NCBI GenBank assembly: GCA_963678855.1
Contig: OY787448.1
Location: forward strand, 2,046,001 to 2,110,000
From: F22 sp963678855
Lineage (GTDB): Bacteria; Bacteroidota; Bacteroidia; Bacteroidales; Bacteroidaceae
Direction: 5' to 3'
DNA length: 64,000 nucleotides
This document shows, piece by piece, positions 10,980 through 20,265 of this stretch (position 1 is its first letter; every line of letters begins with the position of its first letter). The notes beneath the pieces were generated by a model. The model had not been told where the DNA came from. It did no database searches and saw only the letters and a program-made list of their open reading frames with translations. The position numbers were made by a program, and so were the translations under genes.

Positions 10980-12695
10980 TTACACTTTTGTTTGTACGAC
11001 TGCTTGGGCTACTTCTTCTTCAGAGGGAACATACCCTTCTTCGTACATAAAGCGCTTAATACTTTTCTTAGGAGTTTTGACAAACTCATCTGGCATAATT
11101 TCGTATCGAGCCATACGCTCGTATCCAGCCACTTGACTATTGATTTCTTTGAGGTTATCATCCATGATGCGTTTTACGCTATCTGGGGCATCATCTCCTG
11201 CATTTTTGAGCGAGTCAAAATCAGGATGTACCAGTGCCACAAGTTTTCCTTCACGCTCTACGACTAGTGATTCGTGTACGTAAGGCATATTGTTCCAGCG
11301 ACTTTCAATCTCCTCAGGGAAGATGTTTTGACCGCTAGTTGTGAGAATCATTGTTTTGCTTCGACCACGGATGTAGATATTCCCTTTGACATCTAATGTA
11401 CCTAAGTCACCTGTTTTTAGCCAACCGTCTTCTGTAAAGACTTCAGCTGTTGCCTCTGGGTTTTTGTAGTATCCATCCATCACGTTTTCGCCACGAACTT
11501 GAATTTCTCCAAGCATATTGTATGGGTCATCGCTATCGATACGCACATTCATCACATCAATGATTTGACCAGACGATGAAGGATGAAATTCGTTCCAAGG
11601 AGCGTAGCTGATAAGTGGGCCACACTCTGTCATACCATAACCGATAGTGAATGGAAATTTGATGCGATAGAAGAATTGTTCTACTTCAGCACTCATAGCC
11701 GCTCCACCAATAATAATCTCTTTGAAGTTACCACCTAATGCATCTACAAGGCGCTTGCGAATCTGAGCGTAGATTTGTGCATCCAACAAAGGCACACTTA
11801 AAGCCAATCTCATTCCACGCTTTTTAATCATTGGTTGGATTGTATTCTTATAGATCTTTTCAATAACAAGAGGAACTGTGATAATCAAGTGAGGACGTAC
11901 ATCACTAAAGGCCTTTAAAAGAATCTTTGGTGAAGGTACTTTACCTAATAGAGTCACGTGAGCTCCAACAGCTGTACCTGTAAGAAAATCAAATGCACAT
12001 CCGTAAGCATGTGCTAGAGGAAGGAAGGAAAGTACTCGCTCGCCTCTCTTAAGTAGCTCTGTTCGGATACCAAAAGTAATATTGCCAGCTAGGTTATTAC
12101 CTGTGAGCATTACTCCTTTACTAAATCCAGTTGTACCAGATGTATAATTCAGTAGCATCACTTTTTCATTACCAAGAGTTGTGTAATCTACATCTTCAGC
12201 TGTATATCCATTAGGATAGGCTTCTTGGTAATGTTGATTTACATTATCCTGGAATGTTGCTAGTTGATCATCTCCTTTTTCGTGAATACACTTGAAGCCC
12301 TCAAATGCCAATACACCTCGAAGGTTAGGCATTTCTGCAGCATCTAGTTTATTCCAATATTGTTCCGTAGCAAATAGTAGGAAAGATTCAGAGTGATTGA
12401 TGATATGATGAACATCTTTTGCAGGGAAATCCTGAAGGATAGGTACTACGATACTACCGTAAGTGATAGTTGCCATGTAGGCAATACACCAACGGGCATT
12501 GTTTTTACCAAGCAATGCAATTTTGGTACCACGTTTCATACCCAATGAATGGAATAAAAGGTGAAGCTTGGCTATTTCTTCAGCTACGTCACCATACGTA
12601 TATGTCGGTTCGTAGCCATAGTCTGTGTAACAAGGAAGTTCCCAGTTGTGGCGGAAACTACTCTCGTACAGTTTGATAAAATTCTCTTTAATCAT
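10980..12695 (-). CDS. AMP-binding long-chain acyl-CoA synthetase
   Basis: This 571-aa member of the ANL adenylating family activates a fatty acid with ATP and CoA to acyl-CoA. Visible motifs are the P-loop-like YTSGTTGFSKGVML (about 188-201), the GYGMTECGPLI core, the GEIQVRGENVMDGYYKN segment, and the GWLKTGDLG and GRSKTMILTTSGQNIFPEE hinge/C-terminal segments. The start is set at the ATG at 12695; a TTG at 12704 would add three residues. It is transcribed alone, divergently from mtaB, with its own -7 box (TATTTTTG on the minus strand at 12719-12726) and terminator. Chain-length preference cannot be read. FadD-like is the best short description; a Bacteroidales fadD symbol is not assigned because the pathway role is unproven. 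Confidence 0.88.
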   Translation of the reverse strand: MIKENFIKLYESSFRHNWELPCYTDYGYEPTYTYGDVAEEIAKLHLLFHSLGMKRGTKIALLGKNNARWCIAYMATITYGSIVVPILQDFPAKDVHHIINHSESFLLFATEQYWNKLDAAEMPNLRGVLAFEGFKCIHEKGDDQLATFQDNVNQHYQEAYPNGYTAEDVDYTTLGNEKVMLLNYTSGTTGFSKGVMLTGNNLAGNITFGIRTELLKRGERVLSFLPLAHAYGCAFDFLTGTAVGAHVTLLGKVPSPKILLKAFSDVRPHLIITVPLVIEKIYKNTIQPMIKKRGMRLALSVPLLDAQIYAQIRKRLVDALGGNFKEIIIGGAAMSAEVEQFFYRIKFPFTIGYGMTECGPLISYAPWNEFHPSSSGQIIDVMNVRIDSDDPYNMLGEIQVRGENVMDGYYKNPEATAEVFTEDGWLKTGDLGTLDVKGNIYIRGRSKTMILTTSGQNIFPEEIESRWNNMPYVHESLVVEREGKLVALVHPDFDSLKNAGDDAPDSVKRIMDDNLKEINSQVAGYERMARYEIMPDEFVKTPKKSIKRFMYEEGYVPSEEEVAQAVVQTKV

Positions 12696-12718
12696 TGCAC
12701 GCAATTTCGTCTATTGTG

Positions 12719-12726
12719 CAAAAATA
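12719..12726 (-). promoter_or_regulatory. -7 box of the acyl-CoA ligase gene
   Basis: Minus-strand TATTTTTG matches TAnnTTTG and lies 24 bases upstream of the chosen ATG. It faces the mtaB promoter 22 bases away. Confidence 0.5.
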
Positions 12727-12747
12727 GGATTTTTCAATAATATATGC

Positions 12748-12755
12748 TACCTTTG
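12748..12755 (+). promoter_or_regulatory. -7 box of mtaB
   Basis: TACCTTTG matches TAnnTTTG, 30 bases before the mtaB ATG. No clean TTTG at -33 is visible, only a T-run near 12730. Confidence 0.55.
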
Positions 12756-12785
12756 TAGCCGAAAAAATTAAGTTAGAAAGAGAAA

Positions 12786-14111
12786 ATGATAGATGTCAAT
12801 GCATTTCAGGACAAAAAGGCCCTGTATTACACATTAGGATGCAAATTGAACTTCGCTGAAACGTCCACAATTTCACAGACGTTGAGCGAAGCAGGATTTC
12901 GTACGGTACGCCAAGGTGAGTGTGCCGATTTGATTGTTGTCAACACATGCTCTGTGACAGAAGCTGCTGATAAAAAGTGTCGACAAGCTATTAGTAAACT
13001 ACGTCGTCAGAACCCTGGAGCTTTCGTCGTAGTTACAGGGTGTTATGCCCAACTAAAACCAGGACAAGTAGCCGAGCTTGAAGGCGTAGATGTGGTGCTT
13101 GGTGCTGACCAAAAAGGAGAAATTCTTGAGCATTTGGGTGATTTGACTAAAAGGGACCATGGTCAAGCGTTCACATCAAAACTGAAAGATATCCATAAGT
13201 TTATCCCTAGTTGTTCTAGAGGAGATCGTACCCGCTACTTTTTGAAGGTACAAGATGGGTGTAACTACTATTGTACATATTGTACTATTCCGATGGCTCG
13301 TGGAGCTAGTCGTAACGGGACAATAATTGACCTAGTGAAACAAGCTGAAGAAGTTGCGACACAAGGAGGTAAAGAAATCGTTTTGACTGGTGTAAATATC
13401 GGTGACTTTGGTCGTACTACTGGGGAGACATTCCTTGACCTCTGTAAGGCATTGGATGAAGTTGAAGGTATCGAACGATACCGTATCTCTAGTATCGAAC
13501 CAAACTTACTATCAGAAGAAGTGATATCATTCGTGGCACAGAGTAAACGCTTTATGCCACACTTCCATATACCATTGCAAGCAGGTAGTGATGATGTGTT
13601 GAAATTGATGAAACGTCGTTACGATACTGCATTGTTTGCTCAACGCATCGCTTATATTAAGCAATACATTCCAGATTGCTTTATTGGGGTTGATGTGATT
13701 GTGGGCACTCGTGGCGAGCAGCCAGAATACTTTGAAGATGCTGTACGCTTTATCCAAGGGTTGGATATAAGCCAACTGCATGTCTTTAGTTATTCAGAGC
13801 GCGCTGGTACGAAGGCCTTGGAGATTGAGTATGCTGTCGATCCACAAGAGAAGCAAAAGCGCAGTAAACGCTTATTGGATATCTCTGAAGCTAAACGTCA
13901 AGCATTTTACGAATCATTCGCAGGCGAAACTCGTAAGGTGTTGTTGGAGCACAACCAAGGAGGTGATACGATGTATGGCTTTACAGATAACTACGTGCGT
14001 GTCGAAATTCCAGTAGACAACACTTTGGACAATCATATGGTCGAAGTGAAGATGCTTCATATCAGTGATGACAAGCATGCAATGGTCGGAGAAATTCAGA
14101 AAGTCTTATAA
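12786..14111 (+). CDS. mtaB: tRNA t6A37 methylthiotransferase MtaB
   Basis: Radical-SAM enzyme that converts t6A37 to ms2t6A37 in tRNAs decoding ANN codons. The 441-aa length and domain order match the family: UPF0004 domain with the three N-terminal cluster cysteines Cys19 (TLGCKLN), Cys55 (VNTCSVT) and Cys86 (TGCYAQ); the radical-SAM CNYYCTYC motif with Cys159, Cys163 and Cys166; and a C-terminal TRAM-like domain. TLGCKLNFAE and the full-length N terminus favour MtaB over MiaB or RimO. It is the first gene of a likely two-gene unit with the glycosyltransferase 12 bases downstream. Confidence 0.93.
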   Translation: MIDVNAFQDKKALYYTLGCKLNFAETSTISQTLSEAGFRTVRQGECADLIVVNTCSVTEAADKKCRQAISKLRRQNPGAFVVVTGCYAQLKPGQVAELEGVDVVLGADQKGEILEHLGDLTKRDHGQAFTSKLKDIHKFIPSCSRGDRTRYFLKVQDGCNYYCTYCTIPMARGASRNGTIIDLVKQAEEVATQGGKEIVLTGVNIGDFGRTTGETFLDLCKALDEVEGIERYRISSIEPNLLSEEVISFVAQSKRFMPHFHIPLQAGSDDVLKLMKRRYDTALFAQRIAYIKQYIPDCFIGVDVIVGTRGEQPEYFEDAVRFIQGLDISQLHVFSYSERAGTKALEIEYAVDPQEKQKRSKRLLDISEAKRQAFYESFAGETRKVLLEHNQGGDTMYGFTDNYVRVEIPVDNTLDNHMVEVKMLHISDDKHAMVGEIQKVL

Positions 14112-14123
14112 TAAGAAATAGGC

Positions 14124-15131
14124 ATGAAAGTTAGCGTCGTTATTCTCAATTGGAATGGTCAGAAGATGTTGGAAGAGTATCTTCCCAACATCCTCACTCA
14201 TTGTGCGATGCCCGATGTAGAATTGGTGATTATTGATAATGGGTCTACAGACTGCTCAGTAAGTTGGCTGGAGATGCATTATCCAGATATTCGTCTTATA
14301 ATCTTGCCAGAAAACTATGGTTTTGCCGATGGTTATAATAAAGGTTTAGTGGATATTGATAGTGAGTACACCGTTTTACTGAATAGTGATATACAGTTGA
14401 CCGATGGCTGGTTGGCTCCAATGATTGACTTTCTTGATGCGCATCCTGAGTATGCGGCTTGTCAGCCAAAAATGCTTAGTTTGAGAGAACCTGCATTTTT
14501 TGAGCATGCGGGAGCATGTGGTGGCTTTATAGACCACTATGGTTACCCTTATTGTCGTGGACGAGTGCTGAGTACAGTCGAAAAAGATGAAGGACAGTAT
14601 GACGCACCTATAGATATTGATTGGACTTCAGGGGCAGCTATGTGCGTGCGTACCAAACTCTACAGAGAAGCAGGTCAGCTTGATGGTACCTTCTTTGCCC
14701 ATATGGAAGAAATCGACTTGTGCTGGCGCTTGCGAGCACGAGGGTATAAGTTGCGCTGCATTCCACAAAGTGTAGTGTATCATTTAGGTGGTGGCTCACT
14801 ACCCTATGAGTCTCCACGTAAAACTTACTTGAATTTTCGCAATAACTTATTGATGCTCTATAAGAATCTCCCTCAAGAAGAACTTGGAGGAGTGATGCGT
14901 ATGCGCTGTTTTTTAGATTATGTAGCGGCTGCCATGTTCCTGCTTAAAGGACAGTGGTCACAAGCTACAGCTGTCTTTAAAGCACGTAAAGATGGTAAGC
15001 GACTCATTAAGAATCAATATATACCTGTTCGTCAGGAGAATCTCCATAAATCTGCGGGTCAAGTTGTTACTAAACGTCTTCCTCGATTGATTCTTCTAGA
15101 GAAGGCTCCTTTCCGCGTTCAGGATAATTAA
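14124..15131 (+). CDS. Glycosyltransferase family 2
   Basis: A 335-aa GT-A fold transferase resembling WbbL-type rhamnosyltransferases. The N terminus MKVSVVILNWNG is the nucleotide-binding start, followed by IIDNGSTD (about 36-43), LLNSDIQ as the metal-binding DxD equivalent, and HMEEIDLCWRLR as the acceptor/catalytic acidic motif. No membrane helices are evident except a weak hydrophobic stretch near 270. The gene follows mtaB closely. Its last 62 bases overlap the 3' end of the helicase gene on the other strand. Sugar and acceptor are unknown; cell-surface glycan synthesis is an inference. Confidence 0.88.
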   Translation: MKVSVVILNWNGQKMLEEYLPNILTHCAMPDVELVIIDNGSTDCSVSWLEMHYPDIRLIILPENYGFADGYNKGLVDIDSEYTVLLNSDIQLTDGWLAPMIDFLDAHPEYAACQPKMLSLREPAFFEHAGACGGFIDHYGYPYCRGRVLSTVEKDEGQYDAPIDIDWTSGAAMCVRTKLYREAGQLDGTFFAHMEEIDLCWRLRARGYKLRCIPQSVVYHLGGGSLPYESPRKTYLNFRNNLLMLYKNLPQEELGGVMRMRCFLDYVAAAMFLLKGQWSQATAVFKARKDGKRLIKNQYIPVRQENLHKSAGQVVTKRLPRLILLEKAPFRVQDN

Positions 15132-16551
15132 TTAGGTACAGTGTTTCTGTGGCACGAGTATATGCAGTATATAACCAGCGTAAACCATCTAGATTTAGCA
15201 TGTCCTCTTGCAGCATAGCTCCGTCCAGAAATACACGACGCCATTGTCCACCTTGTGATTTATGACAGGTGATAGCGTAAGCATATTTGACTTGTAAGGC
15301 GTTAAAATGTTTGTCCTCCCTAAGTGCTTTGAGGCGTTGTTTTTGTGTCGTCAGGTGTTGGTAATCTTCTAGGATAGCATAATATAATTTCTCTTGCTGC
15401 TCTTTAGTCAATGCAGGAGCTTCTGCCAGTAAGGTATCTACTAGTAGGAGTACTTCGGGGTACCAATCTTCGTGATCAGGTAGTTCTAGCTCTACCTGCG
15501 CCCACTGAAAACCATATAGCTCATAACGCTTGGTGACTTTACGCACTTGAATAATTTCACCATTGGCTAAAAAATCCTCCCGATTTTCTAGTTCCGCCCA
15601 GAAATAATTATTCTTGGCCACCATCAACAAATCTCCACGTTCAAATAGCTCTTCACGCCACAGGATGCGGTTACGTATTCCCATATTGTATTGATTGGCT
15701 CGCCAATTGGCACGGGTGATTACAATTGTATCTTCAGTACCTACTTTACTATAAGAATCTTCCAAAGCTTCTAGAAGCTCTTCTCCTTCTACACATTGCA
15801 GATCTGGGAAGCGCTGAGCTGGTAAAAGAGGTTGTGTTACTTCTTCTGTTCTACCGTAGTCATGCATGGCTTGTTGTATGTCTGTGATTTCTTCACGGAT
15901 GCGAGTCGCTTGATAAAGAATACCACTTTCAGCTTTTTGACGTACTACTTCGCTAAGTTCTATCTCGAAGGTATCAAGTCCAAAACCTTGCAGATATTCA
16001 GCATTTAATGCTCTACTCTCATTTTCTCCAATAGGAGGTAGCTGTGCGGTATCTCCAATAAGCATTAGGCGGCAGTCATCGCCAGAATAGACATATTCCA
16101 CTAGATCGTCTAGCAGAGGATTGGAAGAAAATATATCGCCCATAGAACTTGTGTGAGAAATCATGGAGGCCTCGTCGACAATAAACAATGTGTGGGCGTG
16201 TTTATTTATATTTAGGCTATAGCTTGTGTTGATATCACCTACACGATGTTGTCTATATATCTTTCGGTGTATGGTAAGTGCAGGCATTTCTGAGTAGTTG
16301 GATAATACTCTAGCTGCACGTCCAGTTGGTGCTAAAAGAATCACTTGATAGTTATGTCTACGGAGTATGCGTACAAAGGATGAAATCAGAGAGGTTTTAC
16401 CTGTTCCTGCATATCCTTTTAAGATAAAAAGACCTTGATTGACACCTATAGCCATAAAGTCTGAGAGTAACTGAATTGCTAAATCCTGTTGATGTGTAGG
16501 GGTAAATGCAAAATCATCTTTAATTTCCTCTTGGAATTCGACTTTTCTCAT
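15070..16551 (-). CDS. RecD/Dda-like superfamily 1 DNA helicase
   Basis: The 493-aa protein has helicase motif I LKGYAGTGKTSLISSF (about 44-59), motif Ia LLAPTGRAA, the Walker B FIVDEASMI, motif III LIGDTAQLPPIG and a C-terminal UvrD_C_2 segment with YAITCHKSQGGQW (motif V/VI). It therefore looks like a compact 5'-3' SF1B helicase of the RecD2/Dda type without RecB/RecC partners and without the long N-terminal extension of RecD2. Probable role: DNA repair or replication restart. It ends inside the glycosyltransferase gene (15070-15131, convergent). The start at 16551 is an ATG; no upstream -7 box was recognised. Confidence 0.85.
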   Translation of the reverse strand: MRKVEFQEEIKDDFAFTPTHQQDLAIQLLSDFMAIGVNQGLFILKGYAGTGKTSLISSFVRILRRHNYQVILLAPTGRAARVLSNYSEMPALTIHRKIYRQHRVGDINTSYSLNINKHAHTLFIVDEASMISHTSSMGDIFSSNPLLDDLVEYVYSGDDCRLMLIGDTAQLPPIGENESRALNAEYLQGFGLDTFEIELSEVVRQKAESGILYQATRIREEITDIQQAMHDYGRTEEVTQPLLPAQRFPDLQCVEGEELLEALEDSYSKVGTEDTIVITRANWRANQYNMGIRNRILWREELFERGDLLMVAKNNYFWAELENREDFLANGEIIQVRKVTKRYELYGFQWAQVELELPDHEDWYPEVLLLVDTLLAEAPALTKEQQEKLYYAILEDYQHLTTQKQRLKALREDKHFNALQVKYAYAITCHKSQGGQWRRVFLDGAMLQEDMLNLDGLRWLYTAYTRATETLYLINYPERGKEPSLEESIEEDV

Positions 16552-16603
16552 GCTCTGTGGAATAAAAAAATGCGATTTTCTCGCTGTTTTTGGTTATTAG
16601 TTT

Positions 16604-16611
16604 TATCTTTG
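16604..16611 (+). promoter_or_regulatory. -7 box upstream of the 16649 gene
   Basis: TATCTTTG matches TAnnTTTG, 37 bases before the ATG of the unknown membrane protein. The probable transcript covers three genes to rsmD. Confidence 0.6.
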
Positions 16612-16648
16612 CGGTACGAATATAACTAATAAACGAAACATAGTCAAC

Positions 16649-17344
16649 ATGAAAACGGTAATTAACGTAGTTTTGGTCGCAGTGGCCTTAGTTTTAGTTT
16701 GGGTGACATATGATAGCATCATGTCTCCTATTGAATTTGATAAACAGAAGACTGTTTATGATAACGCTGTTATCACTCGTCTAAAAGACATCCGTGTAGC
16801 TCAACTAGAGTATCGTGCTCAACATGGTCAAGCTTACACAAACAACTTCGACACACTGATCGATTTTATCAAGACTGCTAAGAAGCCTTTCGTAATGAAA
16901 GAAGGTGTCTTGACTGATGATCAACTTGCTGCTGGTCTTACTGAAAAGAAAGCAATGAAAATTATCAACAAAGCGAAGAAGACAGGTAACTATCGCGATG
17001 TTAAGAAGAAGGGGCTAGAAAACTTCCGTCGTGATACACTTTGGGTAGCTGTTTTGGATACTGCTGATTTCTCTAAGGGATTCAATCCAGATTCAATCCG
17101 TTACGTACCTAATACAAACAACGCTAAGTTTAGCTTGGATACTGTAATTACTGTAACTAAGAGTGGTATGCCAGTATTCTTGTTCCAAGCAAATGTACCA
17201 AACAAGGTATATCTAGCTGGTCTTGGTAACAAGCAAGCTATCATTAACCTAGATGACGAAGCTGAAAACCTAGGTCGTTTCCCAGGTCTTCAAGTAGGTT
17301 CTATCGAAGATGGTGGTAACAACAATGCGGGTAACTGGGAGTAA
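16649..17344 (+). CDS. Unknown membrane-anchored protein upstream of DUF3822 and rsmD
   Basis: I do not recognise a named family. The 231-aa protein has one N-terminal membrane helix (about 4-20), then a charged, soluble part rich in lysine and asparagine that would be extracytoplasmic. The segment DIRVAQLEYRAQHGQ (about 47-61) following a helix is reminiscent of pseudopilin-like proteins, where a helix is followed by RxAQxxY and a tyrosine-bearing loop, but no prepilin peptidase site is seen, so this is only a resemblance. A glycine/asparagine-rich tail ends the protein (SIEDGGNNNAGNWE). It lies 12 bases before the DUF3822 gene and 22 codons of its start are free of rare features. Function unknown. 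Confidence 0.75.
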   Translation: MKTVINVVLVAVALVLVWVTYDSIMSPIEFDKQKTVYDNAVITRLKDIRVAQLEYRAQHGQAYTNNFDTLIDFIKTAKKPFVMKEGVLTDDQLAAGLTEKKAMKIINKAKKTGNYRDVKKKGLENFRRDTLWVAVLDTADFSKGFNPDSIRYVPNTNNAKFSLDTVITVTKSGMPVFLFQANVPNKVYLAGLGNKQAIINLDDEAENLGRFPGLQVGSIEDGGNNNAGNWE

Positions 17345-17356
17345 TACCTATATGAT

Positions 17357-18169
17357 ATGGTAACTTTTGAACCCAATCAAAAATATAGTCTATCCATCCG
17401 CATGCTTGCGGATGGATTTTCTTTTTCTATATACTGTCCATTATTGGGCAGTAAACCTGTGCATACTCAGTATGTAGCTGTCGATACGACGCTTAGTGTA
17501 GCGGTGAACCTGAAAAAGCTTTATCAAGCAGAGGCTTGTTTGCGTCACGGTTTTGAAGAAGTCATAGTGTTAATGGAGATGGGGCGTTGGACAACTGTTC
17601 CCTCTGAGCTGTGGAACCCTCATGAGAAGAATACATACTTCTACCAGAACCTTCCAGTGCGAGATAATGAAACAGTGCTTCATGACCATGTGCCTACTTT
17701 AGATTTAGAAATCGTATTTGCTGCAGATAAGACTATGTTGGAAGAGTTACGTAAGTATTATGGCACTGCATTGCGAGTACGTTCAGTTGCTGCAATGTTA
17801 TTATCTTCTTTTGCAGCTCATGCACAGAATAGCAACCGTCATGCTTTGTTTGTTGTTTTACAAGGAGAGAACGTGGAGTTCTACGGTCTTAAGAAAGGAC
17901 ATCTTGAGTTGACCAATCGAGTGTATGCACCAGTAGTCAGTGATTGTACTTACTATACATTATATATCTGGAAGACTTTGGGATTTGAGCAATTGGCTGA
18001 TTCTTTATTTCTAGTTGATTTATCCAGCCATGATAAGACCTCTAAGTTGATGAATGTTCAAGTGTCTATGCACGATATGGTTGAGAAGTTGCGTGAGTAT
18101 ATCAAGCATGTAGGCGTGTTGCCAGCACCTGTTGCCGATTGGGACGAATATATAAGAATGAATCAATAA
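17357..18169 (+). CDS. DUF3822 family protein
   Basis: A soluble 270-aa protein of the Bacteroidetes-specific DUF3822 family, recognised from its position and from overall features: N-terminal YSLSIRMLADGFSFSIYCP, central HALFVVLQGENVEFYGLKKG and the SDCTYYTLYIWKTLGF segment. The alternating strands around residues 150-215 recall the actin-like ATPase fold seen in pilus-assembly proteins of the PilM type, but no clear phosphate loop is visible. It sits between an unknown membrane protein and rsmD, the usual arrangement in this order. The gene stop at 18169 is 11 bases before the rsmD start. Function unknown. Confidence 0.75.
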   Translation: MVTFEPNQKYSLSIRMLADGFSFSIYCPLLGSKPVHTQYVAVDTTLSVAVNLKKLYQAEACLRHGFEEVIVLMEMGRWTTVPSELWNPHEKNTYFYQNLPVRDNETVLHDHVPTLDLEIVFAADKTMLEELRKYYGTALRVRSVAAMLLSSFAAHAQNSNRHALFVVLQGENVEFYGLKKGHLELTNRVYAPVVSDCTYYTLYIWKTLGFEQLADSLFLVDLSSHDKTSKLMNVQVSMHDMVEKLREYIKHVGVLPAPVADWDEYIRMNQ

Positions 18170-18180
18170 GAAAACTAGCT

Positions 18181-18732
18181 ATGCGAGTAATTAGCGGAAT
18201 ATATAAGCGCCGACGCTTTGATGTGCCTAAGAGTTTCAAAGCACGTCCAACAACGGACTTTGCCAAAGAGAATCTTTTTAATGTGTTAGAGCAATATTGC
18301 GATTTTGCTGAAGATGGCTTTACAGCATTGGACCTATTTGCTGGTACTGGTAGTATCAGTATTGAGTTGGTCTCTCGTGGTTGTAGTCAAGTAATCAGTG
18401 TAGAGCAAGATCGTAAGCATTATGGATTTATCCAGCAAGTCATGAAGCAGGTTAAGACAGATAAGTGTATGCCCGTATGTGCTGATGTCTTTAAGTATGT
18501 AGGGCGATGTAAAGGACAGTTTGACTTAATTTTTGCGGATCCACCTTATGCTTTGGAGCGCCTAGGTGAATTGCCCGACTTGATTTTAAACGGTGGGCTG
18601 ATGAAAGATGTTAGCCTTTTCGTGTTGGAACATGGCAAAGATTACTCTTTTACTGATCATCCGTGTTTCGTGGAACACAGAGAGTATGGAAGTGTCAATT
18701 TCACTTTCTTCTCACATAATAAATGGGAATAA
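18181..18732 (+). CDS. rsmD: 16S rRNA (guanine(966)-N(2))-methyltransferase RsmD
   Basis: This 183-aa Rossmann-fold methyltransferase modifies G966 of 16S rRNA. The start is placed at 18181 because the family begins with MRVISGxxKxRR, which is exact here; an upstream in-frame start at 18139 would overlap the preceding gene. Visible motifs are RPTTDFAKENLFN, the SAM-binding LDLFAGTGSISIE (about 54-66) and the catalytic DPPY in FADPPYAL. It is the last gene of the three-gene unit and is followed by a two-way terminator. Confidence 0.93.
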   Translation: MRVISGIYKRRRFDVPKSFKARPTTDFAKENLFNVLEQYCDFAEDGFTALDLFAGTGSISIELVSRGCSQVISVEQDRKHYGFIQQVMKQVKTDKCMPVCADVFKYVGRCKGQFDLIFADPPYALERLGELPDLILNGGLMKDVSLFVLEHGKDYSFTDHPCFVEHREYGSVNFTFFSHNKWE

Positions 18733-18735
18733 TAA

Positions 18736-18763
18736 AAACAGCACCTCATATGGGGTGCTGTTT
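18736..18763. terminator. Two-way terminator between rsmD and cls
   Basis: AAACAGCACC (18736-18745) pairs with GGTGCTGTTT (18754-18763) in a 10-bp stem. T-runs and A-runs on both sides let it serve the two convergent genes. Confidence 0.8.
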
Positions 18764-18780
18764 ATATTATGTATAAGACT

Positions 18781-20250
18781 TTAAAGGAGTGGACTAAACA
18801 GTCGCGCTAGAGACTCTTTGATACGTATACGCTTACCTCTAGTGCGCCATTCGTCTGGATCAAGTAGTGAACATTTTTTGATGTCTTCTTCAAACTGTAT
18901 CCTTAATTCACGAGCAAGAGACGCATCATAAATCATGGCATTGACTTCAAAGTTGTGATCGAAGCTTCTATAATCAAGATTGGTGGAGCCAACTGTTGCA
19001 TAGCTGTCATCAAATGTAAGTGCTTTGCTATGTAAGAATCCATCTTCGTAGAGCCAAACTTTTACTCCAGCATCTAGTAGCTTGTCAATATAACTTTGTG
19101 TTGCATATTGAGTAATCATGCTGTCACCAATTTTAGGAAGCATAATTTGGACATCAACTCCAGATAGGCTAGCAGTCTCAATAGCATTCAGTAATGTGTC
19201 TGTTGGCAAGAAGTAAGGGGTTTGTAACAAGATATGGCTAGTGGCCAGATGAATCATTTGTACAATACCTTGATGGATCTCTTGAATGTTTTGAAAAGGA
19301 TTGCTAGTCACGATTTGCATAATCCCTTTTGATTGCATTTCTACCGTTTGAGATTGTGTTGCATCGGCCAAATCTGGGAAATAGTCATCGTGTACTAAAA
19401 GCGACATATCAACGCTGTACCAGTCAATTAAGAAGCTAGTTTGTAGTCCATGAACTGCCTCACCACGTATTTCCATATGTGTGTCTCTCCAGTGTGGATA
19501 ATCTCCACCATTCATGTAACGCAAGGCTAAGTTCATGCCCCCTATAAAGCCTATCTTTCCATCGATAACAACTTGCTTTCTATGGTTTCTGTGGTTGATG
19601 CGGCTGGCTACGCCTGGGAAGCGTACTCGCATAAAAGCACGGGCGGCAATACCTACGTCGCGCATTTCTTCAAAGAAGGCTTTGGGAGTGTTCCAACTAC
19701 CTACATCATCATACAATACACGTATTTCTATACCATGTTTAGCACGTTCGATAAGGGCTTGTTGAACTTGTCGACCGATAGGGTCATCTTCAAAGATATA
19801 GTACTGAAGATGGATGTGGTGTTGAGCATTTTTGATTGCTTCAAGCAAAGCGTGTAATTTGTCATAGCCAGAGTAGAAAAAGCGTACCTCGTTTCCTGCT
19901 AGAGGTATGGCACTGCTATTCCCCTCAAATAGTTTAATCAATGGGGAGTATACATGAGCTTGATTAGAAGGCAGCTGTATAGGTATCTGCTGCTTAGCTT
20001 TCGGCTTTTCTACCAAGCGACTGAACTTGCGGTTCAATTGCTTGATATTGTGCCTTTTTCTTTGTCCAAGGAAGAAATAAAAGACAAGACTTATGATGGG
20101 TAAAAACACAAGTGCAAGAATCCATGCCAGTGTTTTAATGGGTGGACGATTGTCAAATAGAATCATCAAAACAACTGGTACAAGAATCATGATATAGATA
20201 ATCTGAAACACAGGATTCCAGAATAAAACTAAGGCCAGTGTGTGCATCAT
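18781..20250 (-). CDS. cls: Cardiolipin synthase
   Basis: Joins two phosphatidylglycerol molecules into cardiolipin plus glycerol at the inner membrane. The 489-aa protein has two N-terminal membrane helices (about 5-25 and 35-60, PLDc_N type) and two phospholipase D motifs: NHRNHRKQVVIDGKIGFIGG (first HxK) and FLHSKALTFDDSYATVGSTN (second HxK). Length and architecture fit bacterial ClsA. It is the last gene of a minus-strand set with nrnA, nudC and cdd; the gap to nrnA is only 15 bases. Confidence 0.93.
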   Translation of the reverse strand: MMHTLALVLFWNPVFQIIYIMILVPVVLMILFDNRPPIKTLAWILALVFLPIISLVFYFFLGQRKRHNIKQLNRKFSRLVEKPKAKQQIPIQLPSNQAHVYSPLIKLFEGNSSAIPLAGNEVRFFYSGYDKLHALLEAIKNAQHHIHLQYYIFEDDPIGRQVQQALIERAKHGIEIRVLYDDVGSWNTPKAFFEEMRDVGIAARAFMRVRFPGVASRINHRNHRKQVVIDGKIGFIGGMNLALRYMNGGDYPHWRDTHMEIRGEAVHGLQTSFLIDWYSVDMSLLVHDDYFPDLADATQSQTVEMQSKGIMQIVTSNPFQNIQEIHQGIVQMIHLATSHILLQTPYFLPTDTLLNAIETASLSGVDVQIMLPKIGDSMITQYATQSYIDKLLDAGVKVWLYEDGFLHSKALTFDDSYATVGSTNLDYRSFDHNFEVNAMIYDASLARELRIQFEEDIKKCSLLDPDEWRTRGKRIRIKESLARLFSPLL

Positions 20251-20265
20251 AGGTGTATCTTTATA

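Noticed and set aside
16649..17344. Type IV pseudopilin
   Set aside because: The helix and RVAQLEYR segment look similar, but there is no prepilin cleavage site (Gly before Phe-Thr-Leu-x-Glu), so it is not annotated as such.
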